64,000 nt of DNA. Source: Asterias amurensis (lineage: Eukaryota > Echinodermata > Asteroidea > Forcipulatida > Asteriidae). The DNA lies in contig NC_092666.1 of the NCBI RefSeq assembly GCF_032118995.1, positions 9,560,501 through 9,624,500 of the forward strand, read 5' to 3'. The position numbers were made by a program, and so were the translations under genes. Below the pieces are notes generated by a model that made no database searches, was not told the DNA's origin, and saw only the letters and a list, made by a program, of their open reading frames with translations. This document shows, piece by piece, positions 11,023-23,220 of the stretch (positions within the stretch are counted from its first letter, which is position 1; each line of letters begins with the position of its first letter).

Positions 11023-12470
11023 TGAGCCCTAGGGATTACAATGTTTTTTTTTGTTTTTTAGGGCCCCATATTAATTTTCATGGAAGACCGCCATTAAATC
11101 TATGATGATGATAGTTTCAAAACAACACATTTTTATTTATGAGTCCCACTTGACGTAAACTAAATGACATGAAATTATTTCCACTCCGTAAACATGTCGT
11201 TCTCTCTGATGGAGAAGACCAAATATACCCTTGAATTGTTTGTAAAGTTTATTTTTGTGTTGTGTGTTGTTGTTGTTGTTGTTGTTGTTTTTATTTCGGG
11301 GGGGGGGGGACTGTCAATCAGACTCAACCGAAATGCTTTGTAAGAAGACTTTAAAACTTCAACTGGTATGGACAAAAAAATGACCTTTTAAACATTTAAG
11401 CATACTTTTAGTAATAAATAATAAAATAATGGTCAATTAGTAGATTTTAGCACTAAGGTAAGACATTGCCAAGATTCGTTTAAATTCAACACAATCATTT
11501 GGTTTGAATAATCTTCCAAAATTACACCCATCCCCTTAATTTAGTTTAGCCCAAACAAAAGTTACATCCAATTATCACACAGCATTTTCTGATCATGGCT
11601 TCTCCCATTACGATACAGAGTGCAGGAAAAACACCAAGTCTTTTCAGTTCCTCTACTACTACTACAGAGGGACATGACATAATACACAACACGTTTAGAC
11701 TCTGAAAGAAAAAAATGGTAACGTCCCACATTGGCACACTCCATTCTGAGAAAAGCCCTACAGTGCAGTGGGCAAGCCCATCAACCCCCATACAAACACG
11801 CACACAATGCCGCGGAGGCACTTTTGGACCACTGTACCACCCCTGTTCACAATAATTACAAGCCTATCCTGAGGGACAAAATACGGACGGATAAATATAT
11901 CATATTCCCTCGTGGAATCACTTCATTAATCAAGCTTAGGTTCTCTACTTATATGTGGATCCTGTAAAACATTGTGAAAACGACGACTAGTTGTGTTACT
12001 GCGCCTGAAAATGCTAAAATAATTATGAATTTGACCTCAAATAAAATCAGCACGACGCCATTTTGGGTGATGCGACCTCCCCTATTTGACGCAATGGCTC
12101 GAAAATATCACGGCAAATCCCCCGTAAAAACAACCAAATAACGGTTAGAAATTTAAGCAATCCTGTTAAGTAGAAATTAAGGAAACGTTTTATGTGCACA
12201 TATTGGGATATTAAATGGAAATTTCATGAAATAATTAACGTATTCCAGCTGTCAAGAACAAAGCATAAAAAAATTTAGGTGTGATAAAAACGACGGAAGG
12301 GTACGAACGATTTCCACCCATATTTACGATAAAAAATACTTATATTGCCACATTTTTACAATAATTTCACGAGGAAAATATTTTCTCGTATGGATAGTGA
12401 TTAATGAAACACAAATAAATCGTCTAAAAATTGTAATTTTTCTTAAAAATAACTGCACATTCAAACTTAC
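11023..12470. other. AT-rich sequence with no gene seen
   Basis: The stretch contains a (GTT)n tract and a G-run at 11260-11310. Short open frames look random. If the proline-rich gene has a 5' exon at 12471, this is part of its first intron. Confidence 0.45.
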
Positions 12471-12560
12471 CTGATACCTCCGTTGATCAAGATGTTTGCG
12501 CCTATTTATTTCTAATCCCAATATGAAACGAGCCCTGTGATTGGCTAAAGTTGTTACGAC
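12471..12560 (-). promoter_or_regulatory. Candidate 5' noncoding exon of the proline-rich gene
   Basis: On the minus strand a consensus donor (ATCAG|GTAAGT) ends a stretch without ATG. A CCAAT-type box (AGCCAATCAC) lies at its upstream end near 12545. This fits a short 5' untranslated exon, but nothing ties it to 9914 except strand and order. Confidence 0.3.
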
Positions 12561-12569
12561 CAAATCACA

Positions 12570-13522
12570 ATTTTTAGGGTTTTTATGGAAAACTAATGCG
12601 TATTATTTTGTTTAGTTCTTCAAATAATTACCACTAACATACTAAAAAATACCTTATACTTAGATAAAATGGTTTTCTTGTAGATTTGTTTTCATAAATT
12701 AGCCCAATTCGTGACATCGTTTTGGCCAATCACTTTGCACGTGAGTGTAAACGTGTAGCGGTGGACGATCGTTAGAAATAAAATCTGAATAATTCATGAC
12801 ATGCAAATCTAAAATGGCCTATCCCATTTCTCCACTGTCTACCGCTAGAGCTACCCGCATCCGGGTTTTGCGTGGCGTCGCTTGATTGTTGCTTGCGTGC
12901 GATGGGACGGGTGCATTGTTGAATCCCCTGTGGTCGCCTCCAAAAGTCCATGGGTGGGGGTGGGTTTTGGGCAGGGTGAGCGGAGTTGGGGGGGGGGGGT
13001 CTGTGTGACTTTGTTTGGTCACATCAAGGAGGAACATTATGTTTCAATTTCATAGCATGGATGGAAGAAGGTACCCATTCCTGCAGAAGATTGGTCGGAT
13101 AGAAGTAAAAAAAAAATAAACTAGAAAAAGCTGTTGCATGACTGCCTATAAACCCAACTTGGAAGAAGAGTCTTTTCGTGACCCTTAGAAGTAGTTTTGT
13201 TTTCAAGCAAAGCCTCTGAATAATCGAAATAATAATAGGCGGTCACTTGGCTCCATGCTCGGCTATAAAGGAAATTGTCGATCGTTCCGCCGGCGGATTC
13301 CCCTTTTTGATACATTTAGCACTACAGTAGCAATTTTAACTTACAGAAACAATATTAATATACAGAAACACCAATATTTCCTATCAACTGCATATACCAG
13401 AGAGTGTCAACTCCATAAAAATGTAAGTAATTAGACTTGACCCTTATTCAAAGATTGTCTGCATGGATGCATTGCATGCTCTGTGGTCACTTTCGCTGTC
13501 ATGTCACCAGTTAATTAAAGCA
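12570..13522. other. No gene recognised
   Basis: Mixed sequence with G-rich runs near 12950-13005. No exon or known repeat was identified. Confidence 0.4.
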
Positions 13523-13911
13523 TTAAAGGAACACGTTACCTTGGATCGGTCGAGTTGGTCTTTGAAAAGCGTTTTGTGACCGTTTGTTATAAAATGCATG
13601 GTTAGAAAGATGATGTAAAAGTAGAATACAATTATCTACACAAATATGCCTCGAAATTGCGTGGTTTTCTTTTTACATCGTCCAATAACACGGTCGGCCA
13701 TTTATGGGAGTCAAAATTTTTACTCCCATAAATGGCCGACCGTGATAGTTCGCAACGTAAAAAGAAAACCGTGCAATTTTGAGTGATACTTGTGTGGAAC
13801 ATTATATTCTACTTTTAAAACATCTTTCTAATCATATTTATTTGATAACAAACGGTTTCAAACGCTTTTTATAGACCAACTCGTCCGATCCAAGGCAACG
13901 TGTTCCTTTAA
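13523..13911. mobile_element. TTAA-B palindromic MITE
   Basis: The element is almost a full palindrome from TTAAaggaacacgttacc to gcaacgtgttcctTTAA, folding on a centre at about 13715 (ggccatttatgggagtc and its complement). It has no coding capacity. Confidence 0.95.
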
Positions 13912-14316
13912 AGACTTCAGAAAGCATCCAAGAATCAATGTATCACATTATACACACTATCCATGGAGGAAGAAAATAGCTATCAGATGAACTTAACCTT
14001 GAGTAGTGCAGTGTGGGTACACGTGGCACCTCATAATCATTCATCCCCTAGCAACACTTTGAACTACGGTCATTAACTGCCCTCATCCCTGCTGTGCGGT
14101 AGAGTGTGGCTGGTTAATTGCAGTATTGATACCACTGAGTCCAGTGATCAATTATATACCGTGGAGGGACAGACCATGTATGCAGATGAAACCTGGGACT
14201 TTGTTTGTGTATTTTGCAAAATATTTTTCAGCAACATTGCCCTTTATTTATTTGTCTGGGTGTTTTTTTATGGGGGGGGGGGAGTGTTTGTTTGTTTGTC
14301 GGTAGTGTTGGTTGGT

Positions 14317-14702
14317 TTGACACTATTGGTAATTGTCAAAGACCAGTCTTCTCACTTGCTGTATCTCAACATAATATGTATGAAATAACGAACCTGTGAA
14401 AATTTGAGCTCAATCGGTCATCGAAGATGCGAGATTATAATGAAAGAAAAAACAAGCTTGTCACACGAAGTTGTGTGCTTTCAGATGCTTGATTTCGAGA
14501 CCCCAAGATCCAAATCTGAGGTCTCGAAATCAAATTCGTGGAAAATTACTTCTTTCCCGAAAACTGCGTTACTTCAGAGGGAGCTGTGTCTCACAATGTT
14601 TTATACTATCAACCTCTACCCATTAGGCCTACTCGTTACCAGGTAAGTATTTATGCTAAACATTATTTTGAGTAATTACCAATCGTGTCCACTGCCTTTA
14701 AA
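14317..14702. mobile_element. TTAA-A MITE, left terminus damaged
   Basis: The body and right end (gtgtccactgcctTTAA) match the family, but the left end is reduced to ttgacactattggtaatt next to a G-run. Confidence 0.88.
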
Positions 14703-15689
14703 ATTAGATGATTAAAATTAGAATTATTGATTCAGCTTAAAAAACCAAAAACAAATGAAATTGTTGCGCCTCGAGCTCTATAGATTTTACAATATCGTAA
14801 AAATACGTTTAAAAACACCTGTTGTTCTTGTTGTTCAGCCCATACATAAATATTTACATTTTGTTAAAGATATGTGACCTGTGACATCACATGTTTACAA
14901 AAAAGCCACCAAGCCTGGACTTCCTGCAGGCACGATTTGTACACAGCTCAATCAAAGAAAAAAACAAAACTCATATTTTTCATTTAGATTTGCACTGTCT
15001 ATTTTTTTTCACAACTTTTGATATCTAAAACCTTGTCCAGCTTTTACTTTTATAACTCTTAGATTTATGTGGATATACAAAGTATTAAACTTTCCCATAA
15101 TATGTGATCAATGCAGTACATTGCCCGGTACGTGGTAGATAGATCTAAACATGTACAAGGTCACACTTTTTTTGTAAATATAGGTCAAATTTTTATTAGA
15201 GAACATAAAAACACGAAAATAAAAATAGAGATGATAAAATATTATAGTACAGAACACACATTAAATTTAACAAACATGGAACACCGAGCTGACACTAATT
15301 TGCGGGCAAAATAATGACAATGGACAACTAACACTTCAGTTCTACCAAAAAATATATTTATATAAACAAAATAATATTTCAAAAAATATTCAATGGAATA
15401 AAACAATTAAAAAAAGTAATTAACATGAGATTATCTTTACGGATAATCAGGGTTGTTGCGCCCAAACCTGATCTACTATACATGTTTGCCTTGTTAATGT
15501 CGAGTGTTTGTTGTCCATGTTGTCCATATGGATGTTTTGTTTACTCTATGACAAGGTCACTTACATGGGTTAGTTGTGTACAAAGCATCACATCGAAGTC
15601 AACCGATGATGCGATGACACTTATACGGATGTGCCACATTGCCTGAGCCATCTCTGAAGGTTTGTGCTATTTGTTGTGTTTAATAGATG
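14703..15689. other. AT-rich, no confirmed gene
   Basis: Nothing certain. A short minus-strand frame at 15541-15653 preceded by an AG acceptor could be a terminal exon, but it is only about 36 codons and unrecognised. Confidence 0.4.
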
Positions 15690-16011
15690 TTAGTCTAATA
15701 ATAATAATGAGGTTTTTTTGTTTAGAGCGCATATCACAATCACAGAGAAGTCCCTATATGCGCTAAGAGATGAAAACACAAGAGAAGCAAAAGTTAATAG
15801 AGATGTGAAATATTGATTTGAAGTAAATACACAAGCAAAATTTAGTTGATACAGAAAGAAGTACTGAAGGCTATTGCAAAAATAAATGTGTTTTTAACTT
15901 TGTCTGCAATAAATTCACTGTTTGAGCTTGTTTTATGGTGTCCGGAAGACTATTCCATAATTCTGCTGCTGCTGCTGCAAAAGCTCTATAGTTGGTATGA
16001 CACTGCTCTAG
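15690..16011 (-). mobile_element. 5'-truncated LINE: reverse transcriptase C-terminus and 3' tail
   Basis: On the minus strand, 16011-15871 encodes AAELWNSLPDTIKQAQ...LKTHLFLQ, the characteristic C-terminus of non-LTR retrotransposon ORF2 proteins (LWNSLP...LKTHLF). A short 3' region follows containing gcgcat...gcgctctaaac and a terminal ATT-type microsatellite (15693-15706). Only the last roughly 45 residues remain, as expected from incomplete reverse transcription. The clade (CR1- or L2-like) is a guess from the tail. Confidence 0.8.
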
Positions 16012-16225
16012 AATTGCAAGGGTCGTTGTTTCGAGTCCCATCTGAGTTATCAATTTTGTGTTTGGTCATTAGAAGGTATGACACTGCTCTAGAATTGCAA
16101 AGGTCGTGGGTTCGAGTCCCACCCGAGTTTTATATGCCTGTGATTTTGTTCACATAACTCGGGTAAGTTATGAGGGATATACAGTGCTAACACACATCGG
16201 TGTATATGGGTATAACAACCATAAT
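15992..16225 (+). mobile_element. tRNA-derived SINE, with a partial second head
   Basis: The stretch tatgacactgctctagaattgcaa occurs twice (about 15995 and 16076). The second is followed by an exact B-box GGTTCGAGTCC and the SINE body to acacatcggtgtatatggg. It joins the truncated LINE on its left. Confidence 0.75.
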
Positions 16226-16319
16226 TAATATTGTTGTATTTTTCAGCTAACTGTTAAACTATTCCTTATATTGGTAATTTTATGATGACCAACCGCCTAC
16301 ACAGAGTGAACGTTTACTT

Positions 16320-16540
16320 GAGCGATGTTCACACGACAGCAAATTAACTTGGGTCCCTTGCTTAATGTTAGCATGGTTGCAAAAATGTAGCTGTGTTTGA
16401 CAATATTTTGCAAGAGAACTTGTTGGACAGTAGACACAATATTGTTGTCCTTTCGTTTCACATGAGGTAAATTTGACAACCATGCTACATTTTAGCAAGG
16501 GACCCTTGCTAAAGTGCTCTCGTGTGAAAGGGGCTTCAAG
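16320..16540. mobile_element. MITE with inverted internal arms
   Basis: The left part (gttcacacgacag ... gggtcccttgct ... gcatggttg) and right part (caaccatgct ... agcaagggaccc ... tctcgtgtgaaa) are imperfect reverse complements. The ends resemble those of the element at 53090-53309. Confidence 0.6.
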
Positions 16541-16688
16541 CACTCGCTTACCACGCGCACGAACTTGGTGTACACATGGAGGAAGTTTCATTCCTCCATC
16601 ATGGTGTACATGTTACAAATTGATTTCAAAACAAAATTTGGCTATAATAAATGTTAAATTTGCATTGGGATAAATAAATAATAGTATA

Positions 16689-16855
16689 CAAATATTGACT
16701 GCTTCGAGTGCTATGGTTAAAACTATGACTCCCGAGGTGATCCACGGAGCGTTCTATTTTCCCGAGGCGAAGCCGAGGGAAAATAGAACGCTCCGGGGAT
16801 CACCGAGGGAGTCATAGTTTTTAACCATTGCACGAGTAAAAGCAGTCAATATTTG
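16689..16855. repeat. 167-bp palindrome with 'ccgaggcgaagccgagg' centre
   Basis: The arms extend from caaatattgactgctt to gcagtcaatatttg and include agcgttctattttccc and its complement. There are few mismatches. The loop is very short. Confidence 0.88.
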
Positions 16856-17000
16856 TTTTATAACACCCCAAACATTTCTAAAACCTGTATTATTACTATT
16901 AAGTTACAGACCTGAATGCTACAATCCACGGACGACGCGAAATGGTTACAGACTATTAATTTATCATCCTCGTACACGCAACGGACGTCTGGGTACTGCA

Positions 17001-17065
17001 CGCCGTGTGCTAGTCTGTCGGACTAGCGCACGGCGCCATGTGCTAGTCTTCGGACTAGCGCATGG
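17001..17065. repeat. Two abutting hairpins
   Basis: 17001-17035 folds as cgccgtgtgctagtc/gactagcgcacggcg. 17036-17065 folds as ccatgtgctagtc with a ttcg loop and gactagcgcatgg. There is no base between the two. Surrounding ttataacacccc (about 16859) and ggggtgttataa (about 17160) are inverted and may mark a larger element. Confidence 0.85.
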
Positions 17066-17177
17066 CAAACCGACGCTCTATCACACGGCCGTCGTCTAAC
17101 AAAACTAAGACATGTCATGTGACGCGCTCTAAACCAATGAGCAGGCACAATACTTGCAAGGGGTGTTATAATCATTT

Positions 17178-17372
17178 TTATTTACCCCCATATACACCGA
17201 TGTGTGTGGCTAGCACTGTACTCGATTCTTTTCCAAGTTCGGTAAAATAAAGGGTCGAATCCCACCCGAGTATTAATATGCCTGGGAATTTGTTCACAGA
17301 AATCGTTAAAAAGTACTGAGGATACCTCTTTACACACATCGGTGTCATCGGTGTGTATATGGGTAAAACCAA
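17178..17372. mobile_element. SINE 3' parts in inverted order
   Basis: A minus-strand SINE end (tacccccatatacaccgatgtgtgt) faces a plus-strand partial SINE with a B-box remnant gggtcgaatcccacc and a body ending cacatcggtgt. Neither is complete. Confidence 0.65.
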
Positions 17373-17456
17373 TATAATTTCGCTAACCGTTTTTCTCCCG
17401 TATATATTTACTTGTGTGTGCGTTGTAAATTTGTGGTTGTTTGTTATTTAAAAGAA

Positions 17457-17972
17457 CAGCACCTTAAGTATTTGTCAAAGACCAGTCTCCTCACTAACTT
17501 GGTGTATCTCAACCTAGTGCATAAAATAACAAACCTGTGAAAATTTGAACTCAATTGGTCGTCAAAGTTGCGAGAGAATAATGGAAGAAGAAGAAAAACC
17601 TTGTCGCACAAGCACGTGTGCTTTCACAGGTGCTTGAATTCGAGAACCCAGCTGAAAGTTTTGAATTCAATTCAAATATTTTAGTGAGAAATAAATTCTT
17701 TCTAAAAAAAAACTACATTACTTCAGAGGGAGCCGGTTCTCACAATGTTTAATCTTACCAACAGCTCTCCATTGCTTGTTACCAAGTAGGCTATACGTTT
17801 GAAATGCCTAAAGTAGAATATGTTCCACACAAATTATGCCTCGAAATAATTGCGTGGTTTTCCTTTTACTTTGCATCGAGTCTTTCTTACCAATATCAGT
17901 TCATATAACTATCGATTTCAAACGCTTTTCATAAACCAATTCGCCCGATCCATGGTAACGCGTCCCTTTCAT
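17457..17972. mobile_element. Diverged TTAA-A copy joined to a TTAA-B fragment
   Basis: About 17460-17800 follows the TTAA-A order but with altered ends. About 17812-17972 is the right half of a TTAA-B copy, ending cgcgtcccttt. Both are old relative to nearby copies. Confidence 0.7.
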
Positions 17973-18831
17973 ATTTTGTAATCACTCAATATATAAACTA
18001 TTATAGACAAGTTGAGACCCCAGGAAAAATGACACGGTGTGGAATAAAGCACAATTATTGCCAAATTTTGACCTGGGGCGGGTTGTTGACTTCCAACTTG
18101 AGGTATTTTTGATGATATATGGGCTCAGAAGCAAATGGTTCCATTTGCCGGGAGGTGTATATTAGGGGCATTTTTTTCCCGGGTGAATGCCCAGATGTTT
18201 TGAAAATTACACTGGTGTATCGAGGGGTGTTCTTTTTTTTTTCGAGGGAGAATAACCTGACGGGGCCTGTATGGGACTTCTCTTAACTTAAAATCTAGCA
18301 GAGAATAAAAGTTCAAGAGTTAATAAATAAGTTTTTACTGTAATTTGTGACATAAGCATTATTCGTGTATCTTTTAATATGCATTTTGCACATGAACTAT
18401 TTGATATGACCGCGGACAAATTGCAACAGGAAGTGTCTGAACAGTTTTTTCTCTTGGAGGTGCTCCTCTCTAACTTTCCGCTTCTAAATGACTTGGGGCT
18501 TTAATTTAATGTGTTAAACAAATTTCACTGACAAGGAATCAAATGAAACGCATTTCAGTTTGCTAAACCCGGCCAACAAAAACAAAAATGACCGCCATTT
18601 TCCAAAATGGCCGCCATAAAATAGATATTTCCCAATGATATCTCCGCTTCTAAATGACTTGGCTTTATAACTTTAAGTTATAGTTCATTATTGACGTAAA
18701 AACAAACACTTCAAAAGTATGTTCTCATTTTATCAACTATTACACGTGTCCCCTAATGTGAGTTCACAGTGGTAAATTCCTGACCCAGCTACGTCCAAGC
18801 TCTTATTTATCGGCATAACACTAATCATTAT
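17973..18831. other. No gene recognised
   Basis: There is a short imperfect repeat of gaccgccattttccaaaatggccgcc near 18590 and otherwise nothing identifiable. Confidence 0.4.
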
Positions 18832-19419
18832 TTAAAGTCACCTGGAAATAGAATTTTTTTCTTTCAAACATAAGAGTATATGCTTACGAACAATAAAACA
18901 GTTTGTTTAGTAATTGTTTGTCACGATTTATATGTTTAAAAAATATATAAAGTTGTTTGGGGGCTGACTCCGCCTACCCCTTTTGTGACGTCAATCGAGG
19001 CAGACTTTGCCTGCAATGCGTATAGTAAACACACGTGCAAAGTACATGTACGTCCAAGTCGTGAGTTGGTACATTTCAAAAAGAGTTTTTCTGCATTCAG
19101 CAGCAATACACCTGGTCGGCATTGCCGGAAAAAAAAACATTTGTTTTTTTTTTGAAACGTACAAACTCACGACTTAGTCCGTACATGTACTTTGCAATTG
19201 TGTTTACTCTACGCATTACAGGCAAAGTCTGTCTCGATTGACGTCACGAACAGCGCCCTCTCGGGTCGGGGTCTACTCTTAAATTTGTAAATAACATAAG
19301 AACTGATTTTTTAAAACCTTAGTTAACTGTTTATTCACATTCCACTCATCAAAACACATATATTAGTGACAAAAGCTTTATTTTGAAAAAATACCACTTC
19401 CAGGACTAGGTGACTTTAA
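18832..19419. mobile_element. TTAA-Q2 MITE, about 590 bp
   Basis: The element runs from TTAAagtcacctggaa to ttccaggactaggtgactTTAA. The inner arms (tgacgtcaatcgaggcagac ... gtctgtctcgattgacgtca) pair over about 250 bp around a centre near 19115. No coding content. Confidence 0.88.
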
Positions 19420-19705
19420 TCAACTATTCACGCTTGTCCCAAAGTTTGTGGGAGTTCATTGTAATGAGTGGTAGACTTCGCCGCGTCAAGCTCTAAATAA
19501 TTATTGACAAAGCACTTAAGTATAAAGTATACTATCATTTTATCAACTATCACTTGTCCCAACTATCACTTGTCCCAAAGTTTGCTCACCTGTGTTTAAC
19601 TTACACTTGTGTTAACAAGTTGTTTTCTCCACTTCAGTGTTTAAACAACCGGTGTGTTTCCGATGACTCTCCATAAATAAAAAATAATAAAAAAAAACAA
19701 TTTGA

Positions 19706-20089
19706 TTAAAGACAGTGGACACTATTGGTAATTGTCAAAGACCAGTCTTCACAGTTGGTGTATCTCAACATATGCATAAAATAACAAACTTGTGAAAATT
19801 TGAGCTCAATCGGTCGTCGAAGTTGTGAGATAACAATGAAAGAAAAACACCCTTGTCACACGAAGTTGTGTGCTTTCTGATGCTTGATTGCGAGACCTCA
19901 AACTCTAAACTTGAGGTCTCAAATTCAATTTCGTGGAAAATTACTTCTTTCTCAAAACTACGTCACATCAGGGGGAGCTGTTTCTTACAATGTTTTATAC
20001 TATCAACCTCTTCCCATTACTTGTAATCAAGAAAGGTTTTATGATGATAACTATTTTGAGTAATTACCAATAGTGTCCACTGCCTTTAA
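19706..20089. mobile_element. TTAA-A MITE, full copy
   Basis: Both ends are intact (TTAAagacagtggacac and gtgtccactgcctTTAA), with about 95% family-like order throughout by eye. Confidence 0.93.
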
Positions 20090-20112
20090 CACAAATTCGT
20101 GTTTTTGATAGA

Positions 20113-21205
20113 GCTTTTTAAATAAACTGCTCACAAAAAGTAAGGAAACTTTTTTCAATCCAGTATATTTGTTAGTATATAATACTCTCTTTGTATATGG
20201 TATATATCAATGCAAAGCTGAACTGTTCCTCTTCAAAATGATACCACAATTGCAATGATTACATGTTGCTGGACTTGACCACGTTAATGAGAATGAGACA
20301 AAGTCACAAATCAAATGTGCCAAAATTAGCAATTTTGTGTTACTGTGTGAACAATCAAATTGACACTGTAATTCAAGCAAGTAAGACAGCTTACTGATCT
20401 TAATCCACTTTATTGAGACAAGACGTTTGGTATAGAGCAAGATCGATCTTAATACACTTTATTGATACAAGAAGTTCAGTAACGAGTGGATGATCTGAAG
20501 ACTTTGATGACAGCCTGACACCTTCTTCTCACGCTGCACACAAGTCTTGTGATGCACTGCTGATGAGGGATGGTGTTCCATTCTTTATTAAGGAACCTGG
20601 TTTGGTCAGCCACAGTTGATATGTTGGTGGTTCTCAGGCGCGGACAGCGAGGCCAAGCTGGTCCCACAGATGTTCCATGAGATTCAGGTCTGGACTGTTA
20701 GCGGGCCAATCCATCCGGTGCACCCCAACATTGTTCAGGTGGTCAGTCACCAGTCGGGCTCGATGGGGGCGAACTTTGTCATTTTGAAGATAGCATTTGG
20801 TCCAAGTGTCTGCAAATATGGGACTGCAATCGGCTGTAGAATATCGTCTTGCAAATACCCATCAAACAAGGTGTTTGTCATGAGATGAGGGTTAATTATG
20901 TCTGATGAGCTAGCTCACTGGTGCAAATCTTTGTGTAAACCATTAATGGTTCTGAAAAGCTCGATCGGTTTGATTATTGAGCATTTAGCACAGACAACGA
21001 TAATGTTGGCACATTTGATTTGTGACTTTGCCTCATTGTTATTCCTGTAGCCAAGTTCGGCAACATGTGTTCATTGCCAATGTGGTATCATTTTAAAGAG
21101 GAACAGTTCAGCTTTGCATTGATACATACCATATACAAAGAGAGTAATAAATAATAACAAATTCACTGGATTGAAAAAAGTTTCCTTACTTTTTGTGAGC
21201 AGACG
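20113..21205 (-). mobile_element. Tc1/mariner element with long inverted ends, decayed
   Basis: The left end (ctgctcacaaaaagtaagga...) and right end (...tccttactttttgtgagcag) are inverted over about 150-200 bp, including gcaaagctgaactgttcctc in both. The interior is a damaged transposase read on the minus strand. The flanks do not show a clean TA duplication. The whole unit is about 1.1 kb, too short for a full Tc1 gene, so it is internally deleted. Confidence 0.9.
20476..20890 (-). pseudogene. Tc1-like transposase remnant (C-terminal part)
   Basis: Minus-strand fragments match the DD34E family. One is ILQPIAVPYLQTLGPNAIF, followed by a frame disruption where the family's second aspartate block should be. 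The next is DWPANSPDLNLMEHLWDQLG, containing the glutamate region. Last comes EWNTIPHQQCITRLVCSVRR...AVIKVFRSSTRY to the stop at 20476. At least two frameshifts and a stop break it, and the N-terminal DNA-binding half is absent. Confidence 0.88.
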
Positions 21206-21535
21206 GGAATACACAATCTGAGAAGCTTCACAGTCTCAGATTCAAACTTTGGACATACAAAAATGATATTATTATTTGTTCCATTAACACACCTAGACAT
21301 AAAGATAAAGTTCAACAACTAATAGATTTCTTACCTAAGGTCGTTCGGAGTGAATGATATGTCCACACACGAAGAATAATCCCTAATAGTAATAGGAATA
21401 CACAATCTGGGAAGCTTCACGGTCTCAGATTCAAATTTCTTGCCTACAAAATTCTTTTTTTTTTTTTTTTTTTTTACATAACCACATCTATAGACATCAA
21501 AGCCAAAAACTGATAGTGATAGATTTCTTACCAAA
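21204..21535. repeat. Two-copy direct repeat, period about 195 bp
   Basis: Segments 21204-21340 and 21399-21535 share ggaatacacaatctg, agcttcac, gtctcagattcaaa and a tagatttcttacc end. The second copy contains a long T-run. The first copy directly abuts the Tc1-like element. Confidence 0.75.
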
Positions 21536-21588
21536 TGTTTTTATGGTCATTAATTTCAAGACTGATCACCAAACGTATACCTTCCCTT

Positions 21589-21969
21589 TTAAGGCACGGG
21601 ACACCTTTAGTAATTGTCAAAGACCAGTAATCTCACCGGTATTCCAACAACATAAAATGCATACTGTGAAAATTTCGACGAAAAACAATGGTAATCGAAG
21701 TTGTTTGAGAATAATGTAAGAAAAAAACACCCTTGTTGCACTGGCAAATAATTATTGTGTGCTTTCAGATGACTGAAAAAAAAAAAATTAAAAGGCGTCA
21801 TACCTGAACCCTTTTAATTTACGTGATAAATTACCTCTTTCTCAAAAACGACACTACTTCAGAGGAAGCCGTCTTCCACAATGTTTCAACAGCTCTCCTT
21901 TGCTCCATACCATGTAGGTTTTTATCCTAATAATTATTTTGAGTTACTACCAATATCGAGTGCTTTTAA
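21589..21969. mobile_element. TTAA-A/C type MITE
   Basis: The ends are TTAAggcacgggacacc and gagtgcttTTAA. The preceding 30 bp (caccaaacgtataccttccctt) are the right end of another TTAA-C copy sharing the same TTAA. Confidence 0.8.
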
Positions 21970-22114
21970 GAAAGACAAGTAATGGAGGAATCGAACAAAT
22001 CTGAATCCACTGCTTATAGTTATGTTTTCTTCTTCTCATTATTACAAAAATGTAGCCTACTCTCCACATTTGCCACATAGTGGACGCTCACACTGTATCG
22101 AGTTATTATTTCTG

Positions 22115-22485
22115 TTAAAGCCATTGGACCCTTTCGGTACAGAAAAAAAAAAAGTTCACAGATTTACAAATAATTTACAGGGTTTACAGAAGGTAATGGT
22201 GAAAGACTTCTCTTGAAATATTAGTCCATGAAATGCTTTACTTTTTGAGAAAACGGTAAAACAATATAAATTCTCGTTAACGAGAATTACGGATTTGTTA
22301 TAAACACATATCATGACACGGCGAAACGCGCGAAAACAGGAGTGGGTTTTCCCGTTATTTTCTCCCGACTCTGATGTCCGATTGAGCCTAAATTTCCACA
22401 GGATTGTTATTTTATTTATAAGTTGTGATACACGAAGTGTGGGACTTGGACAATACTGTTTACCGAAAGTGTATAATGGCTTTAA
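22115..22485. mobile_element. TTAA-D MITE, copy 1
   Basis: The element runs from TTAAagccattggacc to gtataatggctTTAA. The central palindrome is attctcgttaacgagaat. Its right TTAA is shared with the following TTAA-C copy. Confidence 0.88.
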
Positions 22486-22865
22486 AGGGAAGGTACACGT
22501 CTGGTATACACGAAACAAATAATTATTAACTTATAAACTGACTTGGTAACAAGCATTGGAGAGCTGTTGATAGTATAAAACATTAGGAGAAACGACTCCC
22601 TCTGAAGTAACGTAGATTTTGAGAAAAAGGTAATTTCTCACTAAAATAACAAAATACTTCTAGCTAGAAGTCTTTTATTCCTATCTGAAAGCACATAAAT
22701 TCGTACAACAAGGGTGTTTCTTCTCTCATCATTTCCTCGCAACTTCGATGACCAATTTAGCTCAAATTTTCACAGGTTTGTTATTTTATGCTTATGTTGG
22801 GATACACCATGGGAGAATACTGGTCTTTGACAATTACCAAACGTGTACCTTCCCTTAGGCTTTAA
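22482..22865. mobile_element. TTAA-C MITE
   Basis: The element runs from TTAAagggaaggtacacg to cgtgtaccttccctta and a nearby tttaa. It directly follows TTAA-D copy 1. Confidence 0.82.
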
Positions 22866-23220
22866 TGGTAACGTATAGATCTGTGTGGCAGTGGGGGCAA
22901 GGGGGACGAACCCTTGTCTCCCTCCTTCTTGCCCCATGGTATTGGGCACCTGTGACTCTCATGCCCCACTCCTCTTGTCTCCACCCCTCTGGCCACACGA
23001 AAGGTGGAAAAAACTACACTAGCAGACAAAAAAGCCACTCTCCGTATTATGAATGTGCCGTTAGCTCCACCCGCTCTGCGAATGGAAAATGAAGAAAAAA
23101 AATCTACTGTTTTTTTCTCTCTTTCGTTATACACTTTTTAGTCATGCAAACAGGTTGAAACCCGGAGGCAATTTTTGTTCTTATGAAGTATAGAATTATC
23201 ACCCCATGTCCTGATTTATT
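22866..23220. other. No gene recognised
   Basis: A pyrimidine/purine-rich stretch of about 355 bp with no exon or repeat identified. Confidence 0.4.

Noticed and set aside
15541..15653. Possible minus-strand terminal exon (MAQAMWHIRIS...)
   Set aside because: Only about 36 codons after an AG acceptor, with no family match and no upstream exon found.
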